NCBI GenBank assembly: GCA_006384855.1
Contig: VCJN01003570.1
Coordinates: forward strand, 1-64,000
Reading direction: 5' to 3'
From: Tetraselmis striata
Lineage: Eukaryota > Chlorophyta > Chlorodendrophyceae > Chlorodendrales > Chlorodendraceae
Length of the DNA: 64,000 nucleotides
In this document: positions 48,100 to 60,700 of the stretch, one piece after another
Layout: each line of letters begins with the position of its first letter
How positions within the stretch are numbered: the first letter of the stretch is position 1
The notes under the pieces: generated by a model
The model's input: the letters and a program-made list of their open reading frames with translations, nothing else
Databases searched by the model: none
Told to the model about the DNA's origin: nothing
Translations under genes and position numbers: made by a program

Positions 48100-49150
48100 A
48101 AGAGATGCAGAGGGTGGAGATAGTTAAGTGTGAGGGGTGGGATTACCCGCATCTCGACAGCAAGAGCAGGTGAACGCCCGCATCTCTCGCGTAAAAACCC
48201 GTGTACTGTCGCTCCTAGCTCTTTTAACGACGAGACGCTTTTCCAAACCCGACTCCAGTGCGTCGTGGAACCTTGTCTTACAGGTGGTTACGCCGAGAGA
48301 GATGCGGTAATGAAACCCGGAGGCCCACTTTGAGGACGACAAGTACATCCTCGTGTCAGTCTTGCCAGCGGTGGGTGAGGCCACCGCTGGCAAACTGACG
48401 AGCAAGAGATACATAGGGTGGAGAGATTTTACCGTGACGGTGGGGGTACCGCATCTCCGCAGGTGAACGCCCGCACCTCTCGCGTAAAAACCCGTGTACT
48501 GTCGCTCCTAGCTCTTGTAACGCCGAGACGCTTTTCCAAACCCGACTTATGTGCGTCGTGGAACCATGTCTTACAGACGGTTGCGCCGAGAGAGATGCGG
48601 CACTGGAACCCGGAGGCCCACATTGGGGACGACAAGTACATCCTCGCGCCAGTCTTGCCTCCGGCCACCGCTGGCAAGACTGACGAGCAAGAGATGCAAA
48701 GGGTGGAGAGATTTACCGTGAGGGTGGGATTACCCGCATCTCGGCAGCAAGAGCAGGTGAACGCCCGCATCTCTCGCGTAAAAACCCGTGTACTGTCGCT
48801 CCTAGCTCTTGTAACGACGAGACGCTTTTCCAAACCCGACTTCTGTGCGTCGTGGAACCATGTCGTACAGACGGTTGCGCCGAGAGAGATGCGGCACTGG
48901 AACCCGGAGGCTCGCGTCAGTCTTGCCAGCTGTGGCTGAGGCCACCGCTGGCAAGACTGACGAGCAAGAGATGCATAGGGTGGAGAGAGTCAACCGTGAC
49001 GGTGGGGGTACCGCATCTCGGCAGCGGGGGCAGGTGAACGCCCGCATCTCTCGCGTAAAAACCCGTGTACTGTCGCTCCTAGCTCATGTAACGATGAGAC
49101 GCTTTTCCACACCCGGCTCCCGTGCGTCGTGGAACCTTGTCTTGCAGGCT
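48100..49150. repeat. Tandem array of about 290-bp units
   Basis: CAGGTGAACGCCCGCA.CTCTCGCGTAAAAACCCGTGTACTGTCGCTCC starts at about 48168, 48460, 48754 and 49032 (spacings about 292, 294 and 278). Each unit also has GACGCTTTTCCA-ACCCG and GCGCCGAGAGAGATGCGG. A diverged copy of the theme lies at 45078. Confidence 0.85.
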
Positions 49151-49219
49151 GTTGCGCCGGACTTTTCCGTAGATTGGTGGTACGCTGCCGTGGATTCTGC
49201 CCTCTTCGGGGAGTGCCAG

Positions 49220-49600
49220 AGCAAGACTGTAAAACACTGTGGCTACTCGATTCGCACCGTGCGCGACTGGCGCAACGACAACGAGATGCGGCGCGGCATT
49301 CAACACATCAAGAAGCAACGCTTATTAAGTCCACCAACACCTGCTTGATCTGCCGAGCCGGGTCTCTAACCCCCCCCCCCCCCCCCCCCCCCGTCTTAGT
49401 CGATGACCGCTACTACCAGGTCGTAGCGGCGCCGCGTCAGGCAGGCGGGTCCTCCAAGCCCGCATCTCAACCACTGCCAGCGGGGTCTGGCGGAGATGGC
49501 TCCCAAAACGGCGGCGCTGCAGCAGGTCTCTTGGAGCTTCGAGCAGCGAGGAGTGAAATCCTTAACAGGGTGGGCCACCGTGGCGCGCAAAATGGCGCGA
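49220..49600 (+). repeat. Segmental duplication, copy 3
   Basis: KTVKHCGYSIRTVRDWRNDN to GSGGDGSQNG matches copies 1 and 2, here interrupted by a C-run (about 49370-49392). Confidence 0.65.
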
Positions 49601-49715
49601 AGTAGCCGCACCACCTAGGTTGAGGCGGGTAGTACTTTACGCAGGAGAGGGCGCGAAGAGGACACGGCGAATGGTCATTGTTAGTATTCTCGTATAGTTA
49701 TAAATTGCACCTGAA

Positions 49716-49793
49716 ATGTACCCAAAAAGTGGGTACATATACGAGTCTAAGCGATCACGTGGGGGGCACATTTTCGAGTCCGTAAATGTGCCC
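49716..49793. repeat. Twin hairpins, second locus
   Basis: ATGTACCCA/TGGGTACAT (49716-49724 and 49730-49738) and GGGCACATTT/AAATGTGCCC (49764-49773 and 49784-49793). The second stem and its loop are the reverse complement of 43203-43233, and CGACCGCCGACGG lies beside both loci. Confidence 0.75.
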
Positions 49794-49849
49794 ATTTTGA
49801 CGCGATATTGCCCCCTGTACCGACCGCCGACGGGTCGAACACCTCCACT

Positions 49850-51620
49850 TTCTCTTCAGACCGGACCGAACAAATCAAACGTTTGCAGAGAAGGTTTATG
49901 CGCTCCTAGGCAGAGTAGGCACCCTTACGAGTGCCGACGACAACTCCAAACACCAATTCCAAAGGAACAAATGGGCCACGGATGACCGCCCTCCACGCCC
50001 GCACAAAACCTTTCCGCGACCCCCTCAACAAATCGATCTATACCTCCCACTATCACCAACCTATACCCCGAAGATGCGGTTTTCGGCGCGAGACCCCCCA
50101 ACGACTTGTACTTGTGGGCTAGAACGTCCCTCGCCAACCCCGAATACGATGACAAACGTATGCTGAAAGCGGTGCAACACACTCTCCGTAGCGTGCACGC
50201 CCAGCGATACGAATCTAAAGCCATACAGTCATCCTCCCCGCGTGGACATAAGCATCCTACAAGAAAGGTCCTCTCCTCAACTTCTCCTACATGCATAAAC
50301 TGTTCGAGCTCCCCGCGGACCTCACCAAATTCCGGTCCCCAAACCAACACACCAACACACTAGCCCCGAACACGAACCTCGGCACCAAACGGCTGGTGGG
50401 GGTGTACTTGGCCTCCGCGCCCTACCTCAAGAACATCAACTCAGCAGAGGTCTCAACCACGATGACGACTGCCCTCAGGGCCATGTACCCCGGCCGCACC
50501 CCGCACTTCCACCGCAATACCACCCAACGGCCAATAAGCTCGGACGCAGCCTGAGCCGCAACGTCAGGCCCCCGTCTTCCTTGACCGCCCGGCGACTGGC
50601 AAATACCACCCCCCGCGCCGGAACACCGCCCGCTGACAACACCAATCCCGTCCGTACAGCCCCTTGAAAGACAGCACGATCTGACGCGCCTCACATACAC
50701 CGACGGCTCTCGTATTCACCGCGACGGAGTGGTGGGAGTCGGCGCCGGGTTTACACGCCGGGCAATAAACCCAACGCAGTAGGAGTGGACGGAGACGAAA
50801 CTCGCCGCACCATCATCAGAGCCGAACTGGCCGCCATTTCGGTGGCGCTCGAGTCTGAATTTCCGGAGCACATCCTCTCAGATAGCGCTGTCCCCTTCAC
50901 CTAATAGAACGCATGATGTACAGCCCGGTCACCTAACGACGCCACGCTCACAAAATACTACTCGAACATATGTTACGCCAACTCATACACCGAGCGGATA
51001 TTGAACTCCAAACCGTCCTGCGGAAAGTGAAAGCCCATATTGGGGTCGAAGGCAACGAACAAGCCGCCGCCAAAGTAGCCTATGGCACAATCCCACCTGA
51101 CACTATCGTGATCATAGGCGCAACTCCCGAACCAGCCGATGACGTGTGGCTGACCCCGTGCGCCAAGCAAGGCGCGCCGACCACCACTCACACCCCACAC
51201 AACCTGAAAACCGCCCCCCCCGGAAACACGCCAACGCTACAGTAGGCTGCGACGCCTCCGACGAGACCCTACACTCCCACCTCATAGACCCGACGCTGGT
51301 CACAGGTGCAATGCTGGACCTCATCACCCCCTCGGACATCACCACCTCGGAGAGAATCCACATGCTGGAGTTCATGTGGGGAACACACTCAAGCCGAATG
51401 AGACGCAAAGGCCAGTCGTCCTTCACAGTCATGCGGGAAATGCGGACAACACTTCAACAACGGCCACGTTGCAGGCAACTGCCCCTCCATGGCCGGCATG
51501 AAGACTAAATACCTACACAACAGCACGCTTAAAGTCCTCCTCAACGAGGTGCTGGAAGTCTTGAACGGTGGTCGCTGGCACGTACTATCGACGGGCGCGG
51601 GCAACAAACATGTAGCCGAC

Positions 51621-51654
<34 letters not shown>

Positions 51655-52350
51655 CCAACAGAGACACCCTCACCTCCGACCAAACAGACAGAATCAAACA
51701 CACACCCCCGCGCATCAGCAACCCCGACCGAGTGGACACCCAAGAAGGGGAAACCGAAGGTTCCTGTGCCACCCAAGCACCCATTCTGCTCCCTTGTAGC
51801 ATGCTACCCCCCCCCCCCCCCCCCCAAACACACACACACACACCTCCGCCCCAAACACTGCAAGCCGGACGCAGTACGCGTCGTCGGATTCGACTAGGAC
51901 CCGGCCACCGAAGCCATATCTCCGAACAGCGATCCCATAGCATTCAAAGAATACATACAGTCGAATTCAAATAATGCACTGATCTCAATCATGCCACCGT
52001 ACACGCTCTCATCCACGAACATGACCAACACATGGTGAACGCCCTACGTCAACAAGGTTGGAAGTGTCCGATTGAAATCATCCCCGTCACCCTCAGCCGC
52101 AGATGTACCATGCACAAACTCACACTACAAGCCATCCGTACCCTCACGCCCCCCCCCCCTCAAGCAGCAACCCCCGGACAAACCCCCTCCACCTCCGAGC
52201 GCCGCTGCAATCCGCCTCTTTAGAAAACTCCAAAGACAGTCAATCGGATGGGGGCATTTTGGCATGGGGTGGGTCGCCCGGTCGTCGGACGATCCTACGT
52301 AACCGCATGAGGTGTACGCACCTACTAGCCGCGTCGAATCGTCGAATTTG
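49850..52350 (+). pseudogene. Decayed non-LTR retrotransposon with RNase H and C-terminal zinc domain
   Basis: RNase H pieces: TYTDGSRIHRDGVVGVGAGF (from 50693), TIIRAELAAISVALE (about 50812), ILSDSAVPF (about 50872), then QTVLRKVKAHIGVEGNEQAA (about 51015-51070), giving the D-E-D-H/GN order in three different frames with stops between. Downstream, CGKCGQHFNNGHVAGNCPSM (from about 51434) is a C-x-x-C...H...C zinc motif, and HMVNALRQQGWKCPIEIIPV (about 52030-52090) resembles the terminal domain of algal L1-type elements. Upstream, ELPADLTKFRSP (about 50310) is weaker. The element is dead. C-runs at 51620-51653 and 51808-51826 have expanded inside it. Confidence 0.75.
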
Positions 52351-53560
52351 AGTACATACGCAGTATTGTACTCGATGTTAAGGGTCGGCAGGAAAGTGAA
52401 AGTCGTAGGGATGCGGGCGAGCCGTTTGGCGGTGCACGCGGTCATCTGGTGAAACCGTTGGTGTTTTTACGAGAATCGCGGCTTGATGCCGCGGGTATGG
52501 CGGCCGGCGCAAGATCACAACTCTGAGAGTCTGAGCCGCTCCGGGCTGGTCCGCTGGGGTGGTGGTTGGATCTAAGTCCACGCTCTCCGCAATCGGCGGA
52601 TGCCGGACGGGGTCCCTGCTGGAGAGGGTTGGTGTGGCGCCCCTAGGACCTATCCAAGTATCCCGTGGATACTGAATTCCTTAAGCCTCCACCACCTCTA
52701 GCACTCACTAACACCCAAGAGGGCTCCTTCCCCTTGTCTGAACCAAATTAACCTTGGCATCAATAGGCACCTCTTAGACATTTGCCAGCTTTTTGTTCAG
52801 AGCAACTATGCCGATCTTGCCCACACTCGGGGGTAGTGAGTACTGGTCAGCGGTGGGACGCTCCACCTCGGGCCGCCGCCACACCGCTCAGTACTTTAAG
52901 CCGTCAACCGTCACTACGTATGTTACAACGTCACGTACGCGCACGGATGAACAAACACCCGTACAATGGTGCTTCCGCCACTCAAGCAGCGTACAATGTT
53001 AACATGCTGCGATCATCGTCTCGCAAATCTCCGTATCTTGCACTGTCTCTCGTCTCGTCCACAGACACCCATGCGTCTCACGGGCAGGACAAGGGGAGAA
53101 AGGCACGCCCAAAACAATGGGCGTGGCCTCAAGAAGCACGCAAACGGCGCCATGGCTAGATGGATGGGCCCACGCGCTAAGAGTTGAAATCGCACGCACG
53201 CACACGCGCGCGAGCCGCGCACCGGGCCGGGTCCGCGATTTAGCGTTAGGTGCTGTCCGTGTCTTATAATGGTGCTCATAAGATGTTGCGGCTTAAAAAG
53301 TGTTAGTCCTCCGCCATGTACTAGCCGCGGTACAGTATTCGTCTTTTGTATGCAATCCTCCTTACGGATCCATGTTCGGGTCCCATATACAGGTTTCACT
53401 ACATAGAACACGAAGGCGGGTGACGACTCATGTTGTCGCGACACCAAGCAGATCTTGCTGCCTCGGGCTTAGGTGTGGCAGCGACGCTGTGATGTCGCCG
53501 CCATGTGTATCATGCTAGTACATATATTTTGTTCCATAGAATCCACCTGCAGAAGGAAGC
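52350..53560. other. No gene recognised
   Basis: Mixed sequence with short frames of no family. No tandem repeat of note. Confidence 0.4.
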
Positions 53561-53566
53561 AGCCGT

Positions 53567-53676
53567 ACACCTCGCCACAAACCCTAGTTGCCAGAGAAGG
53601 CAACTTTACACATCGCCACAAAGTCCAGATGCGCAGATGTACACTTCGCCACGAAATCATACACTTTGCCACAAAC
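53567..53676. repeat. Four copies of ACACNTCGCCACAAA with a small hairpin
   Basis: Motif copies at about 53567, 53608, 53641 and 53661. Between the first two, AGTTGCC/GGCAACT forms a 7-bp hairpin (53585-53605). Role unknown. Confidence 0.6.
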
Positions 53677-53679
53677 TTG

Positions 53680-55620
53680 GCTGTAGGTCTCCTCTTGTGC
53701 CGTGCCTAGGGCTGTGACTAGGATATCAAACCCTAGGCAATCAAGTGCCCTATCTGGGGTCGCAACGAGGATACAAAACGGTAAATGAAACTCCAGCTGG
53801 CAAGGTAGGTCTTAGGCTGTCTTGGTCATCGTGCGCCCGCGGATATGGCGGACGTTGCGGCAGCGTCTGTTGGCGGGCACTTGGAGCCCTTCTAAGGGGC
53901 CGATCAACCGACTTCCGCCTCGATACCACAAACTCTCGACTCGGGGCGCTAAGGGTCGTTGCGTACAATTACCGGCCTGCGGTCTACGCCAAACCACGCC
54001 TTCGCCACGTAACTCTAACATCCCATCAGCACCGTGGCATCGCGCCTAGTGCAATACGGCGGCGGTGGGCGCTCGGCTGGGTCATGCCATGAAGGTTTCC
54101 TCACCGCGCGTCGGACATTGACGACCGCTCGGAAGCAACCACTCCGACAATAAGATGACGCCGTGCTCGCGGCCGCGCACCGCAATCACCGCGCCCCCCA
54201 CCTCCGTTGCACGCAGAACTGCGCTCCTGCCACCAAGCCTTACCGGCGCTCGCCAATTAGCGTCGCTTTCTCGCCGATGCAATCTAGCTGGCGCGAACGC
54301 CTAGTGCCGGCGTACATAGTGCGGCAGCAGCGCGGTGCCGTCAATGCGTCGGACAGTTGGAGCCAGCGAGAACTAAATTGCCGCCTCCCCTCGAAATCGC
54401 AAACTCGCCGACACGAGGCGCCCGATAAGGCCGCCGCTTGACCACAACACTCTGCGGTGTACACCAAACCACAATCTTGCCATGACCATAACATATCTAG
54501 CTCACCGGCCGGCGCACGACGGCGGGCGCTCGGCTGGGGCATACGGGCCGCACCACCGGCGCGATTTTCACTTCTTCAGTTTTTCTCACAATCTCACCGC
54601 GCGTCGAACCCGACGATAACTCCAAAAACCCGCCTTGCCGAAACGCCACGTCGTTCACTACCGCCAAGGCCAACGCGTCGCCGACACATTAAAACACACT
54701 CGTGCCCCCCCCCCCCCCCCCTCGAAACCTCCATCGCCGGTACTCGAAGATCAGTATTAAGGACTGCCATATTCGGATTTTCCTGGTGATGTATATCCAT
54801 CATGGTACGTCGCTTTATTTATTGCTGGTGCACATGGGCCGGTACCATCGTCCGGCAGCGCGTCGCATAAGGACGACTCCACGATCGCGGCGGCTTTCTC
54901 ATTGGTCGAGCAGGTGGGCACGCCATCCAGCCCACTACCGCCGTTTGAATCCAGCAAACTAGCGGATAGGAGGCGCCCATGACCGCCGTTCGCCGCTATA
55001 TAGATGCTGGCGGCGGCCTAACTGCAAAAGCCAGAGAGGTTAACCCGTACAAAGCTACGTTCGCACGGGCAAGGCATCTAGAAACAAGCGCGGATATGTG
55101 TGCTCCGGAGCACAATTGTTCGGCCGCACCGCACGGCAGCGCTCGGCGTGGAGCGATGGTTCCGGAGCGGCTATCGGGCTCGGGGCTATGCATATGCTAC
55201 TTGTATCAAAAATGTCGCCGCCGCCGGTGCGTGCATCCGCCGGCCGGGCGTTGGTCATAATGTGAGCATGCCGCGCGCCAATCGCGGCGGTACAAGGATG
55301 CTAGGCCCACGATACGAGTGTGGTTATTTTGTTCTCGTAGACCGTGGACTTGTGTATCCACGGGGTCGGGCGATTGGGATGACTGTTCAGCCTTCGAATC
55401 TGCAAATTCGCCGATGCGAGTCGCCCTCGTTCGCTACGCGGCGCAAACCCGCAAGCAACTTGCGGTCCACACGAAATAACGGTATTGCGGCGGCTACTGT
55501 CTGACATTCCGCCAAAACTGCCGCCTTAATCAACCGCCAGGGCATGACGGTAGGCGCTTGGCCGGCCCACATCGGCTGTGACACCGCGTGTTGGAACCAG
55601 CGCGCCGAAATCAGCGTTCC
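53680..55620. repeat. Three diverged copies of an old repeat
   Basis: Blocks at about 53870-54090, 54300-54545 and 55380-55575 share CGAAATC.CAAACTCGCCGA-, CACAA/CACGAA-, and GGCGCTCGGCTGGG/GGCGCTTGGCCGG-type text in the same order. No coding capacity. A C-run lies at 54705-54721. Confidence 0.45.
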
Positions 55621-55639
55621 GCCGACTTGCCGCCCGCTG

Positions 55640-56880
55640 CCGGCATTTACCTACCGACCGATTAAATATCGATCCAAGATTATAATAAGATGCATTAGAT
55701 ATGGCAAGATCATAATATGTTATCAATATTTAATTCCGAATTGATCGATGATCTTGATCATTAGCTTACCAGATCAATTGATTATTTGGGTCCCGATTGA
55801 TCAACGATCTTGATGTTTAGCTTCCCATTTATCAGATTAATCTATCATTAGCTCCCCGTTAATCAGATTTATCGATATTATGGTCCCGATTGATCAATGA
55901 TAATCTTGATATTTATTTCCGGATTGATCAATGATCTTGGCCCTTCGCCGGCGAATTAAATGAACGCGTGAGGCATCTATAGTCAACAGCAACATCAAGA
56001 TCGACATCAACCACAAAGCGTGGCCCATTAACCATTGACAACCTTACCACTCTGCTGCTAACAACTTATTTGGCACGGACCCGACGTCGGGTACCAGTAG
56101 CTTGAAATATTGATATCAAACCCCCGGCCCCCCCTTCCCTCGTATTATTGTATGTGATTGGATAAAGTATCGACGCTCTAAGGTGGCTTGATTCTTCCGC
56201 ATATTTGCATCGACGGTCGATTCGAGTGCGGCCGCCAACCGCCCGCATGCACGCAGCAGCCGGCGCTGGACTAATGCATGACTACGACTTCATGAAGAAT
56301 GCGTCCGAGTCCACGCTCCAGCACGCGATGCTGCTGCACATGAACTGAGAATGAGCCCTTCCTGCCCCTATCTTTGCGCTGCTGCACTATCTGCGTTGTC
56401 CCTTGGCCTATGCGTTGCTGCCGCCCTAGCTTCGTTGCCCCCATGCCCGTGGCTACTCAAGCTTGGTTGACCCCCATGCGCATTACTACCCAAGCTGTGC
56501 TGCCCCCCATGCATATTGCTACAATGCTGCCCAGACTAGTGTAGCCACTAGACGATGTGTAATCATCAAGTTTTAGCCATTTTGAGAGGCCAGGAGCAGT
56601 GATGCAACATTGGTGCATATATTTGTAGGGGTTAAAAATCATTGATATCGATCTTTAGCTCCCGATTTATCAGATGATGCGTCGATCTTAAGCACTAAAA
56701 TTGATAATTGATCTTGATCTTTAGCTCCCGATTTATCAGACGCATTGATCATTGTGGTCCCCACCGATCATTGGTCTTGATCACAACTTGGAAAAATGCC
56801 GTAATGATCAGATAAGATCATACCATGATCTTGATCTTCAGTACCTCATTCGATGAATGATCTTGATCTTAAACCCCCCA
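55640..56880. repeat. AT-rich island of GATC-rich repeats
   Basis: Imperfect units of about 45-60 bp, TGATCAATGATCTTGAT.TTTAGCTCCCGATT.ATCAG, occur at about 55670-55945 and again at 56645-56880, around a non-repetitive centre with (GTTGCCCCCATGC)-like pieces (56400-56530). GATC occurs far more often than elsewhere in this GC-rich window. No gene. Confidence 0.7.
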
Positions 56881-57618
56881 GTCTTGATGTGGAGCCTTAA
56901 CTGCGATGTGCACGGAACCACGCTCCAGTCCCGAAGCCTGGTTGGTGCTCGACAAGTAGTATTGCTGTCTGGCTGATGCAAGTGGACCGGCGCCAATGTC
57001 CGGTCACAGCGTGCAGTAGATTGCACGGCATCCGGCTGTCGGAGCCCACCGCTCAATGGACTGCCGGGATGCATCGAAATCCGGATGCACCTCGCCGAAA
57101 CGGTGAGCAATTATGCGCCACCGCCACCACATGTATAATAGTTTCCAGATATCAAACACGAAACACTGCCCAAGGAATGTAGTAGTCGCACCCAACACGT
57201 ACCTAAGTGCTATTTCGCAAACACCGGTACAAGCTTGTGCATGAAGGCACGCGCTCACCAGCCGCGCAACGCAGTCATCTACTTTCCTATGCACAGGAAC
57301 AAAGCGGACTGCTGGCAATCCGAAACCACAAGTTTGCCCACACGCCCGCCAACACCATGCGCGACACCGCCGAGCTCTGGTCGTCGTGCCCCAGGCGCCG
57401 TATCTCAGCACCAGGAATTTTACGGGCTGATGCAGGTGACACAACGCCGATGCCAGTGGCGCCCAGCAGACCGCAACAGAGCGGCCCAGTTGTCCCAAGC
57501 TATCCCAGGTTCTCAGCGTTCTGCCGCTTCCAAACCATAAGTTCACGGACCCTCCATGTTCCGCCTCCGGGCGGATTCGCCGGAAAAACACAGGATGACA
57601 CCAACTTGCCAGGCGCCA
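56881..57618. other. No gene recognised
   Basis: Frames on both strands have ordinary composition but no recognised domain. Probably downstream intergenic sequence of the TGH-like gene. Confidence 0.4.
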
Positions 57619-57623
57619 TTACA
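57619..57623 (-). terminator. TGTAA polyadenylation signal of TGH-like gene
   Basis: Plus-strand TTACA, TGTAA on the minus strand, about 165 bp after the stop at 57787. Confidence 0.5.
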
Positions 57624-57786
57624 CACCGCACGGCCATTTAAAACTTTGCCGATGTGCGAGATAATGGTGAACATGCAGGCATGCTGCTGGTGCGTAATAC
57701 AAATTGCACGTGCGCACTCCCCTCAGTTTGCATACTAAGCATACACCGTGTTTTGCTCAGCGCTAGACTTCATTGCTTGAAACCCT

Positions 57787-60700
57787 TCAGTGTTCTGCGT
57801 CTGAGCCACTGGAGGAGGTGGCGTCCGATGACGATGCATCCCCATGCCCGTTGTCATCACTTCTGGCTCTGTGAGGTCGTGAGCCGCCAGTGTCGGCGTC
57901 GCGGCTCCTGTGCTTCTTGTTCTTTTGGCTTTTGCTGCGGCTGCTCTTCCGATGGCTTGATGATTTCTGCTTTTTCCTCTGCTTTGCCGTCTTATGCCTG
58001 CGGACCAGTCGCAGCGTCCGCCTCATCCACAGCACCGTTCGTCAAGAGAGGGACGCGCAGGCATGCTAATGAGATGGGCACCCCAAGCCATCAATGGCTC
58101 AGGGGTAGTCAGCCCCCCCCCCCCCCCCCCCCCCCCCCAAAAAAAAAGAAAAAAAAAAAACAAAAAGACCGGCTCCCCTCAGGCAGCATGCAGGAAAGCC
58201 TAAACAGCAACCCAAAAGTCCTCGCGTCTTCACGACCGAGAAGTGGTCTCCGCTGCTGTGGATGGACAATCAGTCTGTTGCATATATGATCGGCGCGGTC
58301 TCATTATATCCAATAGAGACATATCCACTGGAGGGCAAGACAGCAAACGCATCAAGAAGGCAGTCTGTGAACCACCAGGATGGGCTGATCTGGTCTGGGC
58401 TGTGCTGCGGCGCTCATGCCTGTCAGAGGACTTGTGCTTGTGTCTGGACTTGCTCTTCTTGGACTTTGCTTTCTTAACGTCCTTCAGCGCACTGAGGATC
58501 CGCATGACGTCCGCACCAGTTGGTGCCGCTTGCTGCGGAAGGACCTCAGGCGCACTGCAAGTGGCTTGTCTCTGAACATGCGAAACATCCCAGGATTCTC
58601 TTAACGTGACTGGACAATAACACACACACACACACACACACACGCTGTGTTGAGCCTGTCCAGAAGAGGTACTCTGATCACTGCCTACCTGCGCCGGTGG
58701 CCCTGCAGGTCGCTCCACAGTAGGGCGGCTCGCCATCTCGGAAACGCGGTCCTGTGCCGTGAGGAGGGCGTCGCCAAGACGGTTTGGCTTTGGCAGTTGA
58801 GCAAGCGGAGGTTTCGGAGGCGGCGTCGGAGCCACTGCGGAGCATTTCGGAACAAGCACCAGTCAAACTCAGCACCCGCGAGCTCTCCCGCGCCCGCCCT
58901 TGGTCAGCGCTACCCCACGCAGACGCACCTGGTGCGGTCTTACGATTGCTTGGCTCTTGCTCTGGAGGGTGAGAGGCCGGCTGAGCTGCCTCTGGTGGCC
59001 TCTCTGCCCGCTCCTCCCCCTCTTCATCAGAGGAGTCAGCCTCGAAAATCGCCTGCCGCAGGAGATGTCAGACACAGCTGGTCAGCCCAGCCTCAGCTTC
59101 TGCGTACGCAGTGCGGACCCCAATCATAGTGCAGGACGGCTGCGCAAACCTTGAAGATGTCCATGGGTTTCCCCAACACTTCGGCCTCGGTGGCCGGAGG
59201 CGCGATGGTCGCTGCCACAGGTGTAGCAGCGGAGCCCTCTTCTGCTACCGGTGTGCTCCTACTGCCATCCGACTGTCCCAGGCCGAGGCTGCTCAGAAAC
59301 GCGTCTGCCATCGCCGCCGCGTCTGTCCTCGACGCCACACCCGCAAAGTCCTCATCCGGTTCTGCGCGGTGACTTGGCGACTTGGTACCTGCGGGCGCCT
59401 GATCCCGCCCACCTGCGCGAGGCAGAACCAGGGGGCTGAGGGTCCGCATGCAGCAAGCCGGATTGCCTCTGTCGAGGAACCACTTGAGGTCCCGTGCGCA
59501 CCAGCCACATCTGTCTGAGCAGCATGTGCGTCCGCGTCCGCGGCGGCCGTCTCCGGAAGAGTCAGGTGATCGGTCATGAATCGGCTCCCTGCATTCTCCG
59601 AAGGCCGTTGCTTGCCCTGGTGATGGCACAGCAGAGAAAGAGCGTGAGAGGCGGCGCTGCCTCGCGCACTCCTCTCTTCTGACCGCCCTACCGCAACCAT
59701 GGAGCGCGCATCTATCATGTTGACAGCCGCGCATAGGGGATGGTCGTGCTTTTGGGGAGGGTGTGACGCGCCCCATCCTACAGGCAAGTGGCACCTTGTG
59801 CGGGTCTTGAACCCCAAAGCGCTTGCACAGCAGCGGCTCCGGCCACCAGTCTTCCGTGATGCGGACCCCTGCGCGCTGGTTGGGATCGGCTGCCTCGCCC
59901 GTACCGCTGCCACTGGCGCTCTGTACCGCTTTTGCGAGGGCGGACGCCTGGATGATGCCACCGCTCAAGAGGGGCCCTTCCTGCGCGGGGGCGGGCAGAT
60001 CAAACAAGCATACCACCTCAACCCCGAGTGGGGGGGGGCTCCATTCCAGGGGTCGCACAACGGTATCAGGCGGACTATTTGCGGAGGCTGGCGGTTGCAG
60101 ACAACAGCACAGGTACACGAGCAATGCAGCGCAGGTATGGTATCATCACAGGTGTATGGTACGCCCTGCTGTTCCAATAGCTATCAAGGCGAAGGTGGGT
60201 ACATTCCTCGCTGCTGGAGGAGGGGTTGTGGGGTTCGGGCAGATGGTACCTCGACAGCTCCGCCACTCGAAAATCGCCTGGAAAATGAGGAAGCAAGGCC
60301 GGCAGGCAGCCCAGTTTGTCCAGTCCCCGGGCCAGACCCCTGCCGCAAGCGCACGAGACGGGCGGTGCAGCGAGCCAGGTTAGCCTCTGCACGCTCCGTC
60401 GCAAAGTGCGGATGCTTGGGGTCTGCTGGTGGATGCTAGCAAAAGTCACCTGGGCGGCGCCCTGTGAGGAGGCCGTGAACTTGCTGCCCAGTGCCTCCCG
60501 CAACACGGCGCGGTCCCCCGGCGCAACGCCAGAGCGCACCGCCGCCGCCCTCGAGGCGGGCGCAGCAGGCGCCGCGCTGGGTGTGGGTGCGGCCGGCCTG
60601 GCTGGGAGCACCTCTTCCCCCAGTATCTTGCTCCTATCTGATGGTCGCACTGCTGGCCGGCCAGAGGCGCTGGGAGCTGGCGCAGCAGCTCCCGCAGGAG

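Noticed and set aside
51601-51860. Proline-rich coding tract
   Set aside because: It is only translation of C-runs and an (AC)n tract within a dead retroelement.
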